64,000 bases of DNA, from the NCBI RefSeq assembly GCF_037038585.1, contig NC_092523.1, positions 32,217,501 through 32,281,500 on the forward strand, given 5' to 3'. Below, piece by piece: positions 48,501 through 57,959 of the stretch (the first letter of the stretch is position 1; every line of letters starts with the position of its first letter). This stretch comes from Patagioenas fasciata. Taxonomy: Eukaryota > Chordata > Aves > Columbiformes > Columbidae. A program made the translations under genes and the position numbers. The notes below the pieces were generated by a model. It ran no database searches, was not told the DNA's origin, and saw only the letters and a list, made by a program, of their open reading frames with translations.

Positions 48501-51500
48501 CACTTCCTTGTGATACAGAGATAACATTTCTGTGTGTTAGATGGATGATAAAGCTGCATTTAAACGACTGTATTAAATGCCTATCAACGAACTAAACATA
48601 ATCATGGTGTGTGCTCGTATTGTACAAACCACACTAACCAGACTACTCTTAACATCTTTTCTTTTAAAAAAAAGAAAAAAATAGTCACTGATTTCTTCTT
48701 GTGAAAGCTTACTAGGAGAATTATGAAAGCAAGGCCAAAATGATCAAACACTCCAAAGTTAGAAATTCACATTTACATTGTTATCCTTGCAGTAGTAGGA
48801 AAGTGCTGGGAAACGCCTTCGGCTGCGAAATTTAGAGCTTCCCACTATGATGTGTGCAGTCGCAGACTTTGGTACATACACTTCCGTAGGGTAAGAGTCA
48901 CAGACCTGTGAAAGGAAACTCTGCTTATTTGGTGTACAAAATACAAGCAACATTATCCATCTCTACAGCAAAAAGGAAACACCAACAAACTCTAACCTTA
49001 GGCAATATTCCATCTCTATTGAATACACATCACTCACATCACTAACATTTCTTAAAATAGTCTTTTGAAGCTGGAAAGTATTAATTCTAATTTACAGGTG
49101 ACAAAACTAAAGCAGAAGGGTTGAAGGGCTATATTTCCAAATGTTAATTCATGCCTCATTGAGAACGGACAGGCAGAACATACTTTCATACCAGAAAAGA
49201 TTCATCATTATGTACAGCAAGGCTGTATTTACAGCTGTGGTTTCCTCTGTAACAGAATTTGGAAGGATGGGAGTGGGTCATGTTCCCAAACACACCTCTG
49301 TTATAATGGCAGGGGACTGTAGAGCTAATTTTTTCAGCAAAACTCATAATAATAATAAAAGACAAAAATAGGGACTTGGAGAAAAGAAATTAAATCTGTA
49401 TGAAATGAGGATACCAGAAGGCAAGCAGCCCTGGCAATGCCCACCACTTCTGAAAGGAAACCAATGAGCCTGAAAAAAAGCCCAGAATTTCCTCTGAAGA
49501 CAAGTGGGACACAAATGGGGTCGTGGTCTAACTTTCTTTTCCTGATACTGCCTGTAGCATTCTGGCTGGGGTCAAAAGGAGACCAAATATCCCTCTGGGA
49601 CATTCTGAGATGTCTAAAGGCATTAGGATGCCCAGGAAGAAATAAGGTTCAGAGAGAGCCAGAGATACATAATGAGGGAGAAAGAAAAGGAAGGGCTTGT
49701 GGTTACAGATGCTTCTGTGGTGAACTGGGTTTTATTCATGATGCCATTTTTCCTATGCTGTATCTTAAAAGAGGTCAAACATATTCTCTGCTTGTTTTAA
49801 CAAAAAGAAAACAAACCCTGACAGCACATTCAGTGTTCTCTGAGAACTTCACAGGCCTTCCTTAACATGGATGTGCTCCAGCAACAGAGCCAATGGAAAA
49901 ACTTCCTTCAGAAATACTTTGGTTATTATTTCTCACAATTAATTAACATTCTAGGGACTTCAGTTGTACAAGACAACTAGGCAGGACAGCAGGCAGCTAA
50001 GAAGAGACATGACCTGTCAGATGACTGTGAAATATACTAACAGTCAATCACAGAGGAAAAACACTAATGTCAATCACAGAGGCTTTGATGGCTAGTGAGG
50101 AAAAAGTATTGCCAAGTTCACTGTTTCAAGTGTTGTTTGTTTGTTTGTTTGTTTGTTTAATTTAAATGAATGTATAGTAATTTTATATAACCCTACATGT
50201 CAGGAAAACGCTCATTCAGACATAACATTAAGTATGATTTAAGCTTCTACTGAGGCAGCTAAGCTCTAATTTTTAAAATTTACTGCATACAAGTTTGCTG
50301 TGCTTAATTTCCACATGCATAAGACAAAGATACATCCCTTTTACGTGCCTTTTTATGTGAAAGCATGGAAGAACTGCACCTTACTACATATATGTACAGC
50401 ACTGAGCACAAAGAGACTCAGCATTAAGCACTTTGGTTGATTCACTTTACACCCTCTGTAACAGAAAAATCACTACGACTCACTCCGTAGTCTCTGTTTA
50501 CATCACTAATCTGCCAGTAGTTGTTTGGAATACCCATCCGATTATATTCTTCATTGAGGTCCACAAGCTTCCAGCCTTGTTCTCGTTCTTCTTTATCTAA
50601 TTTTGGATTGAATGAGAAACAATACAGCTCTTCGTATTTAACTGAATAGAAAGAAAGCAAACAAACAAAAATAGTAAAACACTTCAGATTTCTCATAGTG
50701 AAATCACACTTCAAAACCAAAATTTGTTATTGCCCTTTTTGTAGTTTCTCTTTTAAAATAGTATGCTTTGCTAGACAAAATGCATATCCTGGCTTATAAC
50801 TACTTTCAAGTATATTTTAAAAGTACTGTGCTGTTTTGTTGCTTGTATGTGTTGCAATATTTGTGCCTTACTAATAATGCTATTTAAAGTATACTGTTTT
50901 GCTAGACCTCTTCTCCACTGGATTGTAAAGGCCTCCCTCAGCACAAAGACAGTGATAATATGCTTTCATCCAAAGAAAACAAAAGTCAGTGCCAGAATAA
51001 GCACTTTTTCTGCAAAAGAATTTGCTGGCCAGAGATAGCTTAGAAGTCCCTTTATTAATGTAACATCTGTCCTGTGACAAAGACAAAAGTTCTGAACAAT
51101 GAACTATATAGCACAATCTTCCAAAAATGAACTAACTCAGAAGACTTTGTCCCTAGATCGGGAAGTTTCCAATAGATTAAATGAATTTTTAGTTTTGTAG
51201 ACTGCAAAATTCTGTCTTTCATTTATTAGCAAAGACATTCGTGATACAGGTGTTGTAATAGTGTAAAAATAGCATATGTTATATCAATAATTTCATCATG
51301 AACTCATTTAAGTGACTATGCTACCTACCAACCTTGGTCAAGGACCATATAATAAACTTTGTTGGTGCTGCAGTTTTTAACTTTTTTTAGGAGTATATCT
51401 ATATTTATGCAAATGAATGCCTTAATCCTGGTGACCAATAGCAGCCAGACACCATTACCATTAAATGCCAACTGTCACTGATAACACTACTTAGCATTTA

Positions 51501-54500
51501 GCTTGAAATCAACGTTCTCATTGCTACTTAAGATACTACAATATTATGTCACAGGGGTATGTTTCATCCTGACCAACAGAAAGCTTTAACTTCAGAACTG
51601 AAGTAAACTGTAAGTTGAGTCCTCCCTGATTTCATAGTTCCTCACTGATACCGGTGCTTCACAATATAATTTTAAGAAGATCAGTAAATGAAAACACTAC
51701 ACTTTCTTTTCTAATAATCTATACCTAATAAGCAGAGTATTAAAACACTAGAGTAAGGAATTTTTAGATATAAAAATAACAACAACAAAAACAACTACAA
51801 TATTAATAACAATAAGGCTTCTACCTTTTTCAATAGGAAGTCTTTTGTATTTTGTTTATGCCTTTTAAAGGTGTAATTTAGATTATATTTAGCTTTTTAA
51901 AATTTCAATTAAAATGATTGTATATACACACAAAAGTATGAATCTAAGAAAAAAAAAATCATGTTAACTTTGTCAGGAAAATACTGAAAGTCAACAAAGT
52001 CATGAGTGAGGAGAAAGAAAATGATTTGCACATTGTCTTACAGTTCAAACTCTGTACTCTCTGATTTCAAACTTCTGTCATGGCACAGACTAGGAAGACA
52101 GTCGGGTTTATTTCTCATCTGCTAACATAAAGTTTTAGCATAATCCATAAATCCAATCTGAGCTCATTTTAATACAGTGTTTTTGGCAGTAATCTGAGCT
52201 CTTGTTTTTACTGCTTTGTTCACAGAAGAACTTTCCAACTGCTGTTCACAGGCACATGGGAAGCCTTTAAAAATCCACCTATTAAAATACATATGGGTTA
52301 TTTATGACAGAAGTCTGACTCAATGTAACAAATATTATTACATGGTGATATCTACAGGTGGTAACAAAAATGTTCAAGTATTAATAGTCAGTTCCTTAAA
52401 GATCAGTTATCAGCTCTTCTCTAGCACTTCTAGGACCTTCTCTACTTTTTCACAGTTATTTTACCATTAGCATCTGTAATCCTATTATTACACCTCTAAT
52501 AACTCTTATGGTCAGCTTGTTTCACAAAATGGGTTAATTAAGCAAAAAGGTCAAATTCAGCTGACAGCTTACCTTATTAAAATGCTATTAACAGCTGACA
52601 AGAATAAAATCAAACATAAATTTGCTCCTTTAGTGTAACTAGGCTATCAGATAACATAGAATATATGAAGCCAGTACAAAAGACAGGTTCTACTCAGGTT
52701 CAGCTATGGTAGAATGAATGGCAGAGAGTGAAAAACAGAGACTGAGTGAAATTTTCTCCTCATAGAGTAAAGATGATCTTATAATGTTGAGTATTACCTC
52801 AAGAACATACAGCTTTGCGCTCAGACAAAAAGACACAGCAGAGCACTGTCAAGGTGTGTTTGGCTCGATCTCCAATTGGAGTCTTCTAATTTTAAGTAAG
52901 CAAGATTTTATCCTGCCTCACAGGAAGACCAGATGTTTTGCTGGAGAAGGAAAACTACTGTGCAGCTGAACTATGCAAAGAGCTGATTCTGTGCTGCTCT
53001 TATTGCATCTTCTTCATCCGAACCTTCTTGTCCATTGCAGTCTGCCACTGGACTTGTATTCAGGGTCCATAGCTATTCTGCCCTTGGTCACTCTGCACGC
53101 CTGTATTGAAGCGTCCTGTTCTAGTGTGCTGCAGTACACACACCTCTTCTCGGCTCCGAGGAAAGTCCATTACAGAAACACATTCCTTCCAGCATGCATG
53201 AACACATACTTGCAACTGTCGCTCATAGAATTAATCCAGATTTACATCAGCAGAATCACTGACTGAATTTGTTTCATTGTTTTTAAATTTCTCTGATTAC
53301 TTTCATCTTGCATCACCTAGTATATCATGTTATATCCACTGCAGTTGTATATTACTACTACTACTTCTACTATCCTAATTATAGAAGGTACTTTATAAAG
53401 TTCAGTAGCTGTGCTCACTGACTGCAGTTTTTTTACCTCTCTACATGCTAGATCATAGAGCAGAATCGTAGAATCATTTAGGTTGGAAAAGACCCTTAAG
53501 GTCATTAAGTTCAATAGTAAACCTAACAGTACAAAGCCCACAATAAGATAAAATTGGTGTTCTCCTAGCAAGATAAAAATTAAAGACAGTGTTATCACTT
53601 CTGTACAGACTGTGGTAAATGTTTTCTTTGCATACTGTCATGGTAAAGGACAGAGGTTGGTGTTGCATTTCTACAGTTATAATTTAAAACAAACAATCCA
53701 GAAGCCTTGTCAGCTAGGTCTTACAAGAGTAGTTATAATGCAGAGAATCAGATGTTGGACTTTGTTGCAACATTTGGATTTTCATTGAAAAGAGAAAAAG
53801 TTTAAAAAGGAATTTAATCTGAATTCAGAAATTCAAAAAGTGCACATTCAAAACCTAGCTAATAATAGGCATAGGCAGTCCAGTGAAATAAATCACCTAT
53901 TTGCTGCAAAAGCTTTCACTGATTTTTAAGAAATTTATGCACAGCACAAAAAGGGAAAATTCAGACATCAACATGATCACTAATTATATCCCAAGTTTTT
54001 CATTACAGTAGGAACATAAAAATTCCCTTTATTTAGAGACTTGAAAGTATTTTCCTAAATTCATGTTTACACAAGTCATCAAGTAAACAAGTTACACATA
54101 GAATTATAGGGTATCTTATGGCCAATGATAGCCTAGAGCATAATTTTCAACAAAAATTCATGACATACTTTGTGGAATGAACTACTTGTTATGACGTGAT
54201 TTCTTCATTGCTCTATAAGTGATCATTTTAATAAGCTCATCTGCTCAGGGACATTTTCTCTCATGACACGTCTCTAATAAAGCCTTTTTTCTTAAACTGC
54301 AAAGTGTGAAGATACACAGCTACATTTCTTCCATTACATTCTCCCTCTTCAGGACAAGAATTGACTTTTGTGCCTATTTCCATCTCGTACCTGGTCGTGT
54401 CAAACGTATCAGAGATATGTAAACATCATGGCAGTCTCGTTCCTGAGGAATGACCAGCTGGATGACCTGGAAGTTCTTGCAGCGGATCAGCAATGGGCAA

Positions 54501-55751
54501 CCAGTGGCAGTGGTGGCCTGCTTCTCAATAGAGGAAATTTGGCTGTGAAGAACCTGCAAGAGAATTGAAATTGGTTATGTCAAATTATTCAAATCTTTAG
54601 GAAGAAAAATAATTATTTATAATTACGTATCAGGGCATGCATTGTAGTGTCCACTATTATTAGAGAAAATTCTCCTGTAGTTTTGTTTCTACCTTCAGCT
54701 CAGGCTCAAGTAGTGCCTGATACATCACCTGCAGACAAAGAAGTGTTTCTGTATTGTTTCAGCTGCTCAGTCATTAGCCTGGCTCCGCTATCCAAAGCTG
54801 TCTGTTCATTTGCTTTACTGTAAGCTAACAGTTGTCAAAAAAATGGGCTTTTTCCATCTATCTATACACTGAAAAGGTGAACCAGCACCAGTTAAATAAG
54901 GCTAAAATGTTGGCCCTCCTCATCAGCAGAATGGTAGTCCTGATGTAGTTTTATCTGCTGCATCAGATGAGATGAAATCTTACAAGAAGAATCCAGAGAG
55001 GAATAGTGGGACCAAAAGAGGATGGAGTTAATAATTAGTACAAAACTGGACAAAGGATTTGTAATTAATCGACATAAAAGACTCTCAAATGATATGACAT
55101 TGGAACTATATCTGCACCTATATGTATACAGGCAACTCGTTACAGGTTCATCAAAATACCACGTTATTAAAAAAACAAAACAACCAACAAACCAAACAAA
55201 AAACCCACAAAACAGACAACAAAAAACCCACCAACCAAAACAACAAAATCACTGATCCAGAACAAGCAGTTAGAGAGAGCAGCAAGAGGTGACTGAGTCA
55301 TGCTACTAATTCACATTCAAAGCATTTCTCCTCAGTTCTTCCTGGATGATAGGAGCAACACTGTAGTTTACAGCAGCTGTTCCTTGGTCGGTCACATCTG
55401 ATATTCATATGGTGAAGGTCCTTCTATTCCTCTTACTGTGTAGCAATGTCCAGAATCCATTGAAAATTTTCAAACATTACCACATTGGAATTTCACATGC
55501 TTTGAAGTTATAAAAGCATCCATATAAACTAATTTACTATGTTTAAACTGTTTTGCAAGTTATTTTTAAATTGCCATCAATAAAGTGTCTCACACTTAAC
55601 AGCTAACTGAAAAAATAAAAATACATACCCAAGTTTCTTTACGAGTTTCAGAAACATTCTCCACAAATATGACATGGGTAGCTGTTAAATACAAGGTTCC
55701 CAATGCAGCTTTTCTTGAAGATAAACGATCAAGTAACCGAACGTTTTCCAC
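25103..55751 (-). CDS. MTMR7: MTMR7, myotubularin-related phosphoinositide 3-phosphatase (all but exon 1)
   Basis: MTMR7 removes the 3-phosphate from PI(3)P and inositol 1,3-bisphosphate and acts with the inactive partner MTMR9 on endomembranes. Thirteen exons were placed, all GT-AG and in one frame: 55629-55751, 54391-54553, 50484-50641, 48777-48905, 44899-45033, 39690-39822, 34835-34944, 32791-32916, 30919-30968, 29034-29234, 28019-28159, 25948-26074 and 25103-25462. They give 651 residues and a stop. With the about 8-residue first exon expected off the right edge, the total is about 659, matching the family. The order is PH-GRAM (to about 110), phosphatase domain with HCSDGWDRT (Cys about 338, Arg about 344, CX5R intact), coiled coil ([11 protein letters not shown], about 527-537) and a Ser/Asp/Glu-rich tail. 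MTMR6 and MTMR8 are the nearest paralogs. Residues and synteny with VPS37A favour MTMR7. An ERV LTR sits in the intron just after the active-site exon. Confidence 0.97.
25463..25947 (-). other. MTMR7: MTMR7 last intron
   Basis: 485 bases with two A-rich runs (25472-25484 and 25540-25552). No other feature. Confidence 0.9.
25948..26074 (-). CDS. MTMR7: MTMR7 exon with coiled coil
   Basis: 127 bases encoding (K)[19 protein letters not shown] then [20 protein letters not shown]. The heptad-like Glu/Leu region is where MTMR6/7/8 proteins pair with MTMR9. Confidence 0.95.
26075..28018 (-). other. MTMR7: MTMR7 intron
   Basis: 1944 bases of intron. The only notable structure is the AT-rich (TTA/TTTA)n tract at 26577-26650. 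Confidence 0.9.
26577..26650. repeat. (ATT)n/(TTTA)n AT-rich microsatellite
   Basis: About 75 bases of only A and T, in TTATTATTATTA and TTTATTA units, followed by a poly-T stretch. Confidence 0.85.
28019..28159 (-). CDS. MTMR7: MTMR7 exon (end of phosphatase domain)
   Basis: 141 bases with a TTTTTTCAG acceptor and GTAGGT donor. Encodes [20 protein letters not shown] then [17 protein letters not shown], the conserved C-terminal edge of the myotubularin phosphatase fold. Confidence 0.95.
28160..29033 (-). other. MTMR7: MTMR7 intron
   Basis: 874 bases, slightly richer in GC at 28240-28640. Open frames on both strands here lack any recognisable family and are not called. Confidence 0.85.
29034..29234 (-). 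CDS. MTMR7: MTMR7 exon (phosphatase domain, [10 protein letters not shown] region)
   Basis: 201 bases with acceptor CTTGTTTAG and donor GTATGA. Encodes [20 protein letters not shown] through [10 protein letters not shown], including the very conserved [10 protein letters not shown] and [10 protein letters not shown] blocks of active myotubularins. Confidence 0.97.
29235..30918 (-). other. MTMR7: MTMR7 intron
   Basis: 1684 bases of AT-rich intron, nothing recognised. Confidence 0.9.
30919..30968 (-). CDS. MTMR7: MTMR7 50-base exon
   Basis: A short exon with acceptor ATTTTAG and donor GTAAGC. Encodes [16 protein letters not shown], a signature of the family after the active site. It is too short to appear as a long open frame and is placed by frame and homology. 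Confidence 0.95.
31030..31165. repeat. Two-copy tandem duplication, period 68 bp
   Basis: The 41-base core beginning AAGCAGTATTGGAATCCCAG at 31043 recurs at 31111 with only small differences, and the flanks (ATGATGTAA versus GTGGTGTAA) also match. It is a local two-copy duplication about 120 bases from the left end of the LTR. Confidence 0.9.
31284..31288. repeat. 5-bp target-site duplication, left copy
   Basis: ATGTC immediately before the LTR's TG terminus. It is repeated at 32331-32335 right after the CA terminus. Confidence 0.75.
31478..31485 (+). promoter_or_regulatory. LTR TATA box
   Basis: TATAAAAA in a CG-containing context, 189 bases into the LTR. Initiation would be expected near 31508, upstream of the hairpin array, so the array would be transcribed into RNA. 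Confidence 0.65.
31619..32054 (+). repeat. Array of about 15 short hairpin (inverted-repeat) units inside the LTR
   Basis: Units at 31619, 31650, 31676, 31708, 31737, 31766, 31791, 31819, 31845, 31879, 31909, 31938, 31970, 32003 and 32032 each have a left arm, a loop of about 3-8 bases and a complementary right arm, and nearly all are followed by TGTA. Arms fall in two classes: CTCGC.../...GCGAG (units 1, 4, 10, 13, 14) and YGTGC or CGTAC types (the rest). Clear examples are CTCGCA-GGAC-TGCGAG, CGTGCTCA-ATA-TGAGCACG and CGTACTC-ACTAC-GAGTACG. Units 2-6 repeat as units 8-12 at a distance of 169-172 bases. Unit arms differ yet remain paired. Confidence 0.9.
32271..32276 (+). terminator. LTR polyadenylation signal
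   Basis: AATAAA inside GTATAATAAAAG, about 15 bases before a GTTGTTTTGG GU-rich stretch. It is in the usual place for the R/U5 border of a retroviral LTR. Confidence 0.65.
32331..32335. repeat. 5-bp target-site duplication, right copy
   Basis: ATGTC directly after the CCATGACA end, identical to 31284-31288. Confidence 0.75.
32791..32916 (-). CDS. MTMR7: MTMR7 active-site exon
   Basis: 126 bases with acceptor CTCTTTAG and donor GTAAGC. Encodes [20 protein letters not shown] then [29 protein letters not shown] is the myotubularin CX5R signature with catalytic Cys and Arg both present and the two Asp residues of the loop intact, so the product should be enzymatically active, unlike the MTMR9-type members. 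Confidence 0.98.
32917..34834 (-). other. MTMR7: MTMR7 intron
   Basis: 1918 bases. The only notable element is an uninterrupted run of 33 T at 33524-33556. Short open frames near 33118-33389 are unsupported. Confidence 0.9.
33524..33556. repeat. Poly-T tract of 33 bases
   Basis: An uninterrupted homopolymer, likely length-polymorphic. No recognisable retrocopy lies next to it. Confidence 0.95.
34835..34944 (-). CDS. MTMR7: MTMR7 exon (phosphatase domain before active site)
   Basis: 110 bases with acceptor ATTTTGCAG and donor GTAAAG. Encodes [20 protein letters not shown] then [17 protein letters not shown]. Confidence 0.96.
34945..39689 (-). other. MTMR7: MTMR7 intron
   Basis: 4745 bases of mostly AT-rich intron. 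A GC-richer patch lies at 36560-36990. A 14-base A run at 38235-38248 and short homopolymers are the only repeats seen. No exon or RNA gene found. Confidence 0.85.
39690..39822 (-). CDS. MTMR7: MTMR7 exon ([12 protein letters not shown] region)
   Basis: 133 bases with acceptor TTTTTCAG and donor GTAATA. Encodes [20 protein letters not shown] then [20 protein letters not shown], hallmark sequence of active myotubularins. Confidence 0.97.
40505..40600 (+). repeat. MIR-like SINE remnant (3' half)
   Basis: GAAAAGTCACTAAATG, TTCAGTTTTCCC and ATAAAATCAAGGG occur in the order and spacing of the MIR/CORE-SINE segment that reads '-GTCACTTAA...TCAGTTTCCC...TAAAATGGGG'. Recognised by eye, not aligned. 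Confidence 0.45.
43009..43073 (+). repeat. Cluster of four GCTGTATTT repeats
   Basis: AGCTGTATTT, GGCTGTATTT, AGCTGTATTT and GGCTGTATTT occur within 65 bases at irregular spacing. A small decayed tandem duplication is the simplest reading. Confidence 0.7.
44899..45033 (-). CDS. MTMR7: MTMR7 exon ([15 protein letters not shown] region)
   Basis: 135 bases with acceptor TTTTTCTGCAG and donor GTAAGT. Encodes [20 protein letters not shown] then [20 protein letters not shown]. The family-wide R-S-S-Q-P-L and DTRPK motifs are intact. Confidence 0.97.
45034..48776 (-). other. MTMR7: MTMR7 intron with CR1 insertion
   Basis: 3743 bases. It contains the CR1 fragment at 46522-46975. The open frames at 47034-48201 have no recognisable family. 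Confidence 0.85.
46522..46975 (-). mobile_element. CR1 LINE fragment (3' end, decayed RT C-terminus)
   Basis: On the plus strand the left end reads ATCACAGAATGTTAGGGATT then GGAAGGGACCTCGAAAGATC, the reverse of the avian CR1 3' terminus. On the minus strand a 115-codon open frame (46594-46941) reads the conserved end of the CR1 ORF2 protein. It has [21 protein letters not shown] and [15 protein letters not shown] motifs and ends in a short 3'UTR. The copy is 5'-truncated, as most CR1 copies are, but the retained open frame suggests a moderate age. Confidence 0.9.
48777..48905 (-). CDS. MTMR7: MTMR7 exon ([12 protein letters not shown] region)
   Basis: 129 bases with acceptor CTTTCACAG and donor GTAAAT. 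Encodes [20 protein letters not shown] then [20 protein letters not shown]. The [13 protein letters not shown] block is a signature of the phosphatase domain. Confidence 0.97.
49070..49140 (-). repeat. MIR-like SINE remnant
   Basis: ATTCTAATTTACAGGTGACAA, AACTAAAGCAGAAGGGTTGA and AGGGCTATA follow the familiar reverse-MIR order '-ATTTTACAGATGAGGAAACTGAGGC...'. By eye only. Confidence 0.4.
50131..50158. repeat. (GTTT)n microsatellite
   Basis: About six perfect GTTT units on the plus strand. Confidence 0.95.
50484..50641 (-). CDS. MTMR7: MTMR7 exon (linker from PH-GRAM to phosphatase domain)
   Basis: 158 bases with acceptor TTTCTATTCAG and donor GTGAGT. Encodes (V)[20 protein letters not shown] then [20 protein letters not shown] and [12 protein letters not shown], conserved in MTMR6/7/8. 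Confidence 0.96.
50642..54390 (-). other. MTMR7: MTMR7 intron
   Basis: 3749 bases of AT-rich intron containing a short CR1 tail (53462-53555). Other open frames unsupported. Confidence 0.85.
53462..53555 (-). mobile_element. Short CR1 LINE 3'-end fragment
   Basis: AGAATCGTAGAATCATTTAG then GTTGGAAAAGACCCTTAAGG TCATTAAGTTCAATAGTAAA is the well known reverse complement of the avian CR1 3' tail. Only about 95 bases are preserved. Confidence 0.85.
54391..54553 (-). CDS. MTMR7: MTMR7 exon (PH-GRAM domain)
   Basis: 163 bases with acceptor CTCTTGCAG and donor GTACGA. Encodes [20 protein letters not shown] then [20 protein letters not shown] and [14 protein letters not shown], the core of the PH-GRAM lipid-binding domain. 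Confidence 0.97.
54554..55628 (-). other. MTMR7: MTMR7 intron
   Basis: 1075 bases containing an A/C-rich low-complexity tract (55165-55250). A plus-strand frame over that tract (Lys/Gln/Pro/Asn-rich) is an artefact. Confidence 0.9.
55165..55250. repeat. A/C-rich low-complexity tract
   Basis: Consists of AAAC, ACAAC, CCAACAAACC and AAACCCAC blocks, nearly free of T. GU-rich in the MTMR7 transcript. Confidence 0.85.
55629..55751 (-). CDS. MTMR7: MTMR7 exon 2 (first exon seen)
   Basis: 123 bases with acceptor ATTTGTATAG and donor GTATGT. Encodes [20 protein letters not shown] then [20 protein letters not shown] and W, the start of the PH-GRAM domain. The initiator exon (about 8 residues in mammals) should precede it and was not found between here and the right edge. 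Confidence 0.95.
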
Positions 55752-57959
55752 CTATACAAATAAATGACAGAGGGAAAAAAAGAAATAATTAGGTTATGAC
55801 ACAGCCTGCCATAGTGAGATCTTAACATCCACATCTCCTCCATTACAAAGTAAGTTCTCTTCAGTACCATATGAAATTACTACCAGAAGAGAAAATACAG
55901 TTATATTATGTGACCTGTTTCCAGATCTGCCTTAATGTTCATTTTCCCCTCCTCTTGTGGTACCTCTGTACCCAAAAATCTGTTAGCAAAGACTTCCAAA
56001 GACAATTTCTCACTTGATCTCTTCCATTTTATCTCACCTTACCAAAACTCTGTGATGTAAGGCAAGGCCTGGCCTTCAGCTAAACTCTAGCTGCATGTTG
56101 TCCATTCAACCCATTCCAGAATTATCAGTGATACATAGGAAGCTAAATTAAAAAAAAAATCATAACAATAACCAGGAGCTGGAAGTAGTAGAGTGTCTTT
56201 TTTCAGTGGGCCTCACTCAGGCTCCTGGGCAAGTCTCCATTGCTACCTCAAAAAGATGTTTCAGTGTTTGTGCCTACGGTCATATTAGGGCTGACAGCAG
56301 TGGCCACACCAGAAATTTTTGCCTTCAGTCACTTTACAATGGAAATCAAGGATTTCACATTTGCTACGCTGCCTCATTGGACACAAAACGGATGTTCTCT
56401 CTTTGTGATACTCCTGATAAGAAGCGAGACCATAACATGTTATTAACTCAGATAACCAGCTTGTGGCTTGCACACCATCAGTATTTTGTATATGACATGT
56501 GTCAGAGGCATTTGTCTGATTTGATATTAAATGGGATAAAAACCTGCCTAAAACAGTCAACAGATTGTTACCATGGATTTAGTTGGTTTCTCACTGCAAA
56601 AATTTTTAAACAAAAATTAGACACTTTTCCTAAAAAAAACCTACCTATTTCAAAGTTAAATCAAGGAATGTTGATGGCAAATATCATATAACTTGTAGTA
56701 AATTATCCAAAAGATCTCTTCTGGTTTTATAATGTTGGAATTACACCAGAACATACGCTTTTCACGCAAGCAGCACAGATCTGTGCAGCCTGCCCACTGC
56801 TACAAAAAAGATCTTCACCACACTGGCTGATCGTTTGTACCTCGTCTCTTCAACACTATACATAAGACTTACAATTTCTTTCATATACCTAGTCATTTTC
56901 AGGACTTGAAGCTGATAACTGTTGAAGAGATATGTCTCCATTAAAATCATAACGAGTTAGTCTTGTATCTGAAGTACAGAAGCTGACTTAAGTGTTGGTC
57001 TGAAAAAATGGAAGGTGTGGTGGGGGAAGAACAAAGTTTAAGAAGACTTTATCACTTTTGCATTGAAATAAATGTAATTTTGCACCAATTTCCTGAAAAT
57101 CAGAATTGGGCACAACAAATACAAATAGAAAAGAGTAAGAAGATGAGCAAAATCAACTTGATTTTTAATAACGAAGAGATTCCAGATTACAGTGACAGAA
57201 ACTTCCAAAAATGCTCGGAGATGGGATGTAGCCATGTATTCTCAAAATTTTACAGAAATAGTTCCACTGAAATCACACCAGAATAAGAATGATGCCAGCA
57301 TCTAAGAATTACATGTTTACAATGTGTATTCCAAACAGATTGCACTATTTTAAAAACAGGAGTAAAGAAATCCTTAAAATCAAAATAGGCCAGTTTGGTA
57401 GCAAAATGCTTAAAAGCAACTGATTAGTGAAACCAAGTCTTTTCCCTCAAGGCCAGATATAATCTGCTTTAAACAAAAATAAAAGAGCTAGAAAGCATGG
57501 ATAAAGTCTTTTCCCAGGACTATCTACTTCAGAGGTCATGTATTGGGGTGGGGAGGAATGGAAGAAACACAGCATTAACCCAGTAAGCAATCAGTAGTAA
57601 GCAAAAGAGAAGATAGAAAAGAGCAGGAATGATACAAACCAAAGATGTATGCAGTCCTGAACTCTAAAAAGAACCCACAAATAACAACAACAATAGGTGA
57701 GATTTGTCTGGACAAGCAAGGTACCTACACTGCAGTCCAGCCAACGAGGACTCTGCTGGACAGGCTCTGGTGGTGCACAAGGCAATCATCACCCCAGATA
57801 ACACCCTACAAGCTGAGGTAGTTTAGACCAGGAAACACCAGCAAAGTAGACATCCCCTTGCTTGCTTTGAAACCGCCATCATTGGCAGGTGCACCATGCA
57901 TTTGGTGAACAATTTTGTAAACAGGGAATGTTGTTCCTCATTTACTTTGTGCCACGCAT

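Larger units (their letters stand above)
48906..50483 (-). other. MTMR7: MTMR7 intron
   Basis: 1578 bases with a MIR-like remnant at 49070-49140 and a (GTTT)n microsatellite at 50131-50158. A 142-codon plus-strand frame (49437-49865) has no recognisable homology. Confidence 0.85.

Noticed and set aside
49437-49865. A 142-codon plus-strand frame in an MTMR7 intron
   Set aside because: No recognisable family and no splice or promoter support. Treated as chance.
56206-56691. A 161-codon plus-strand frame in MTMR7 intron 1
   Set aside because: There is no recognisable domain, no CpG or promoter context and overlapping frames on both strands. Its length is compatible with chance in 64 kb.
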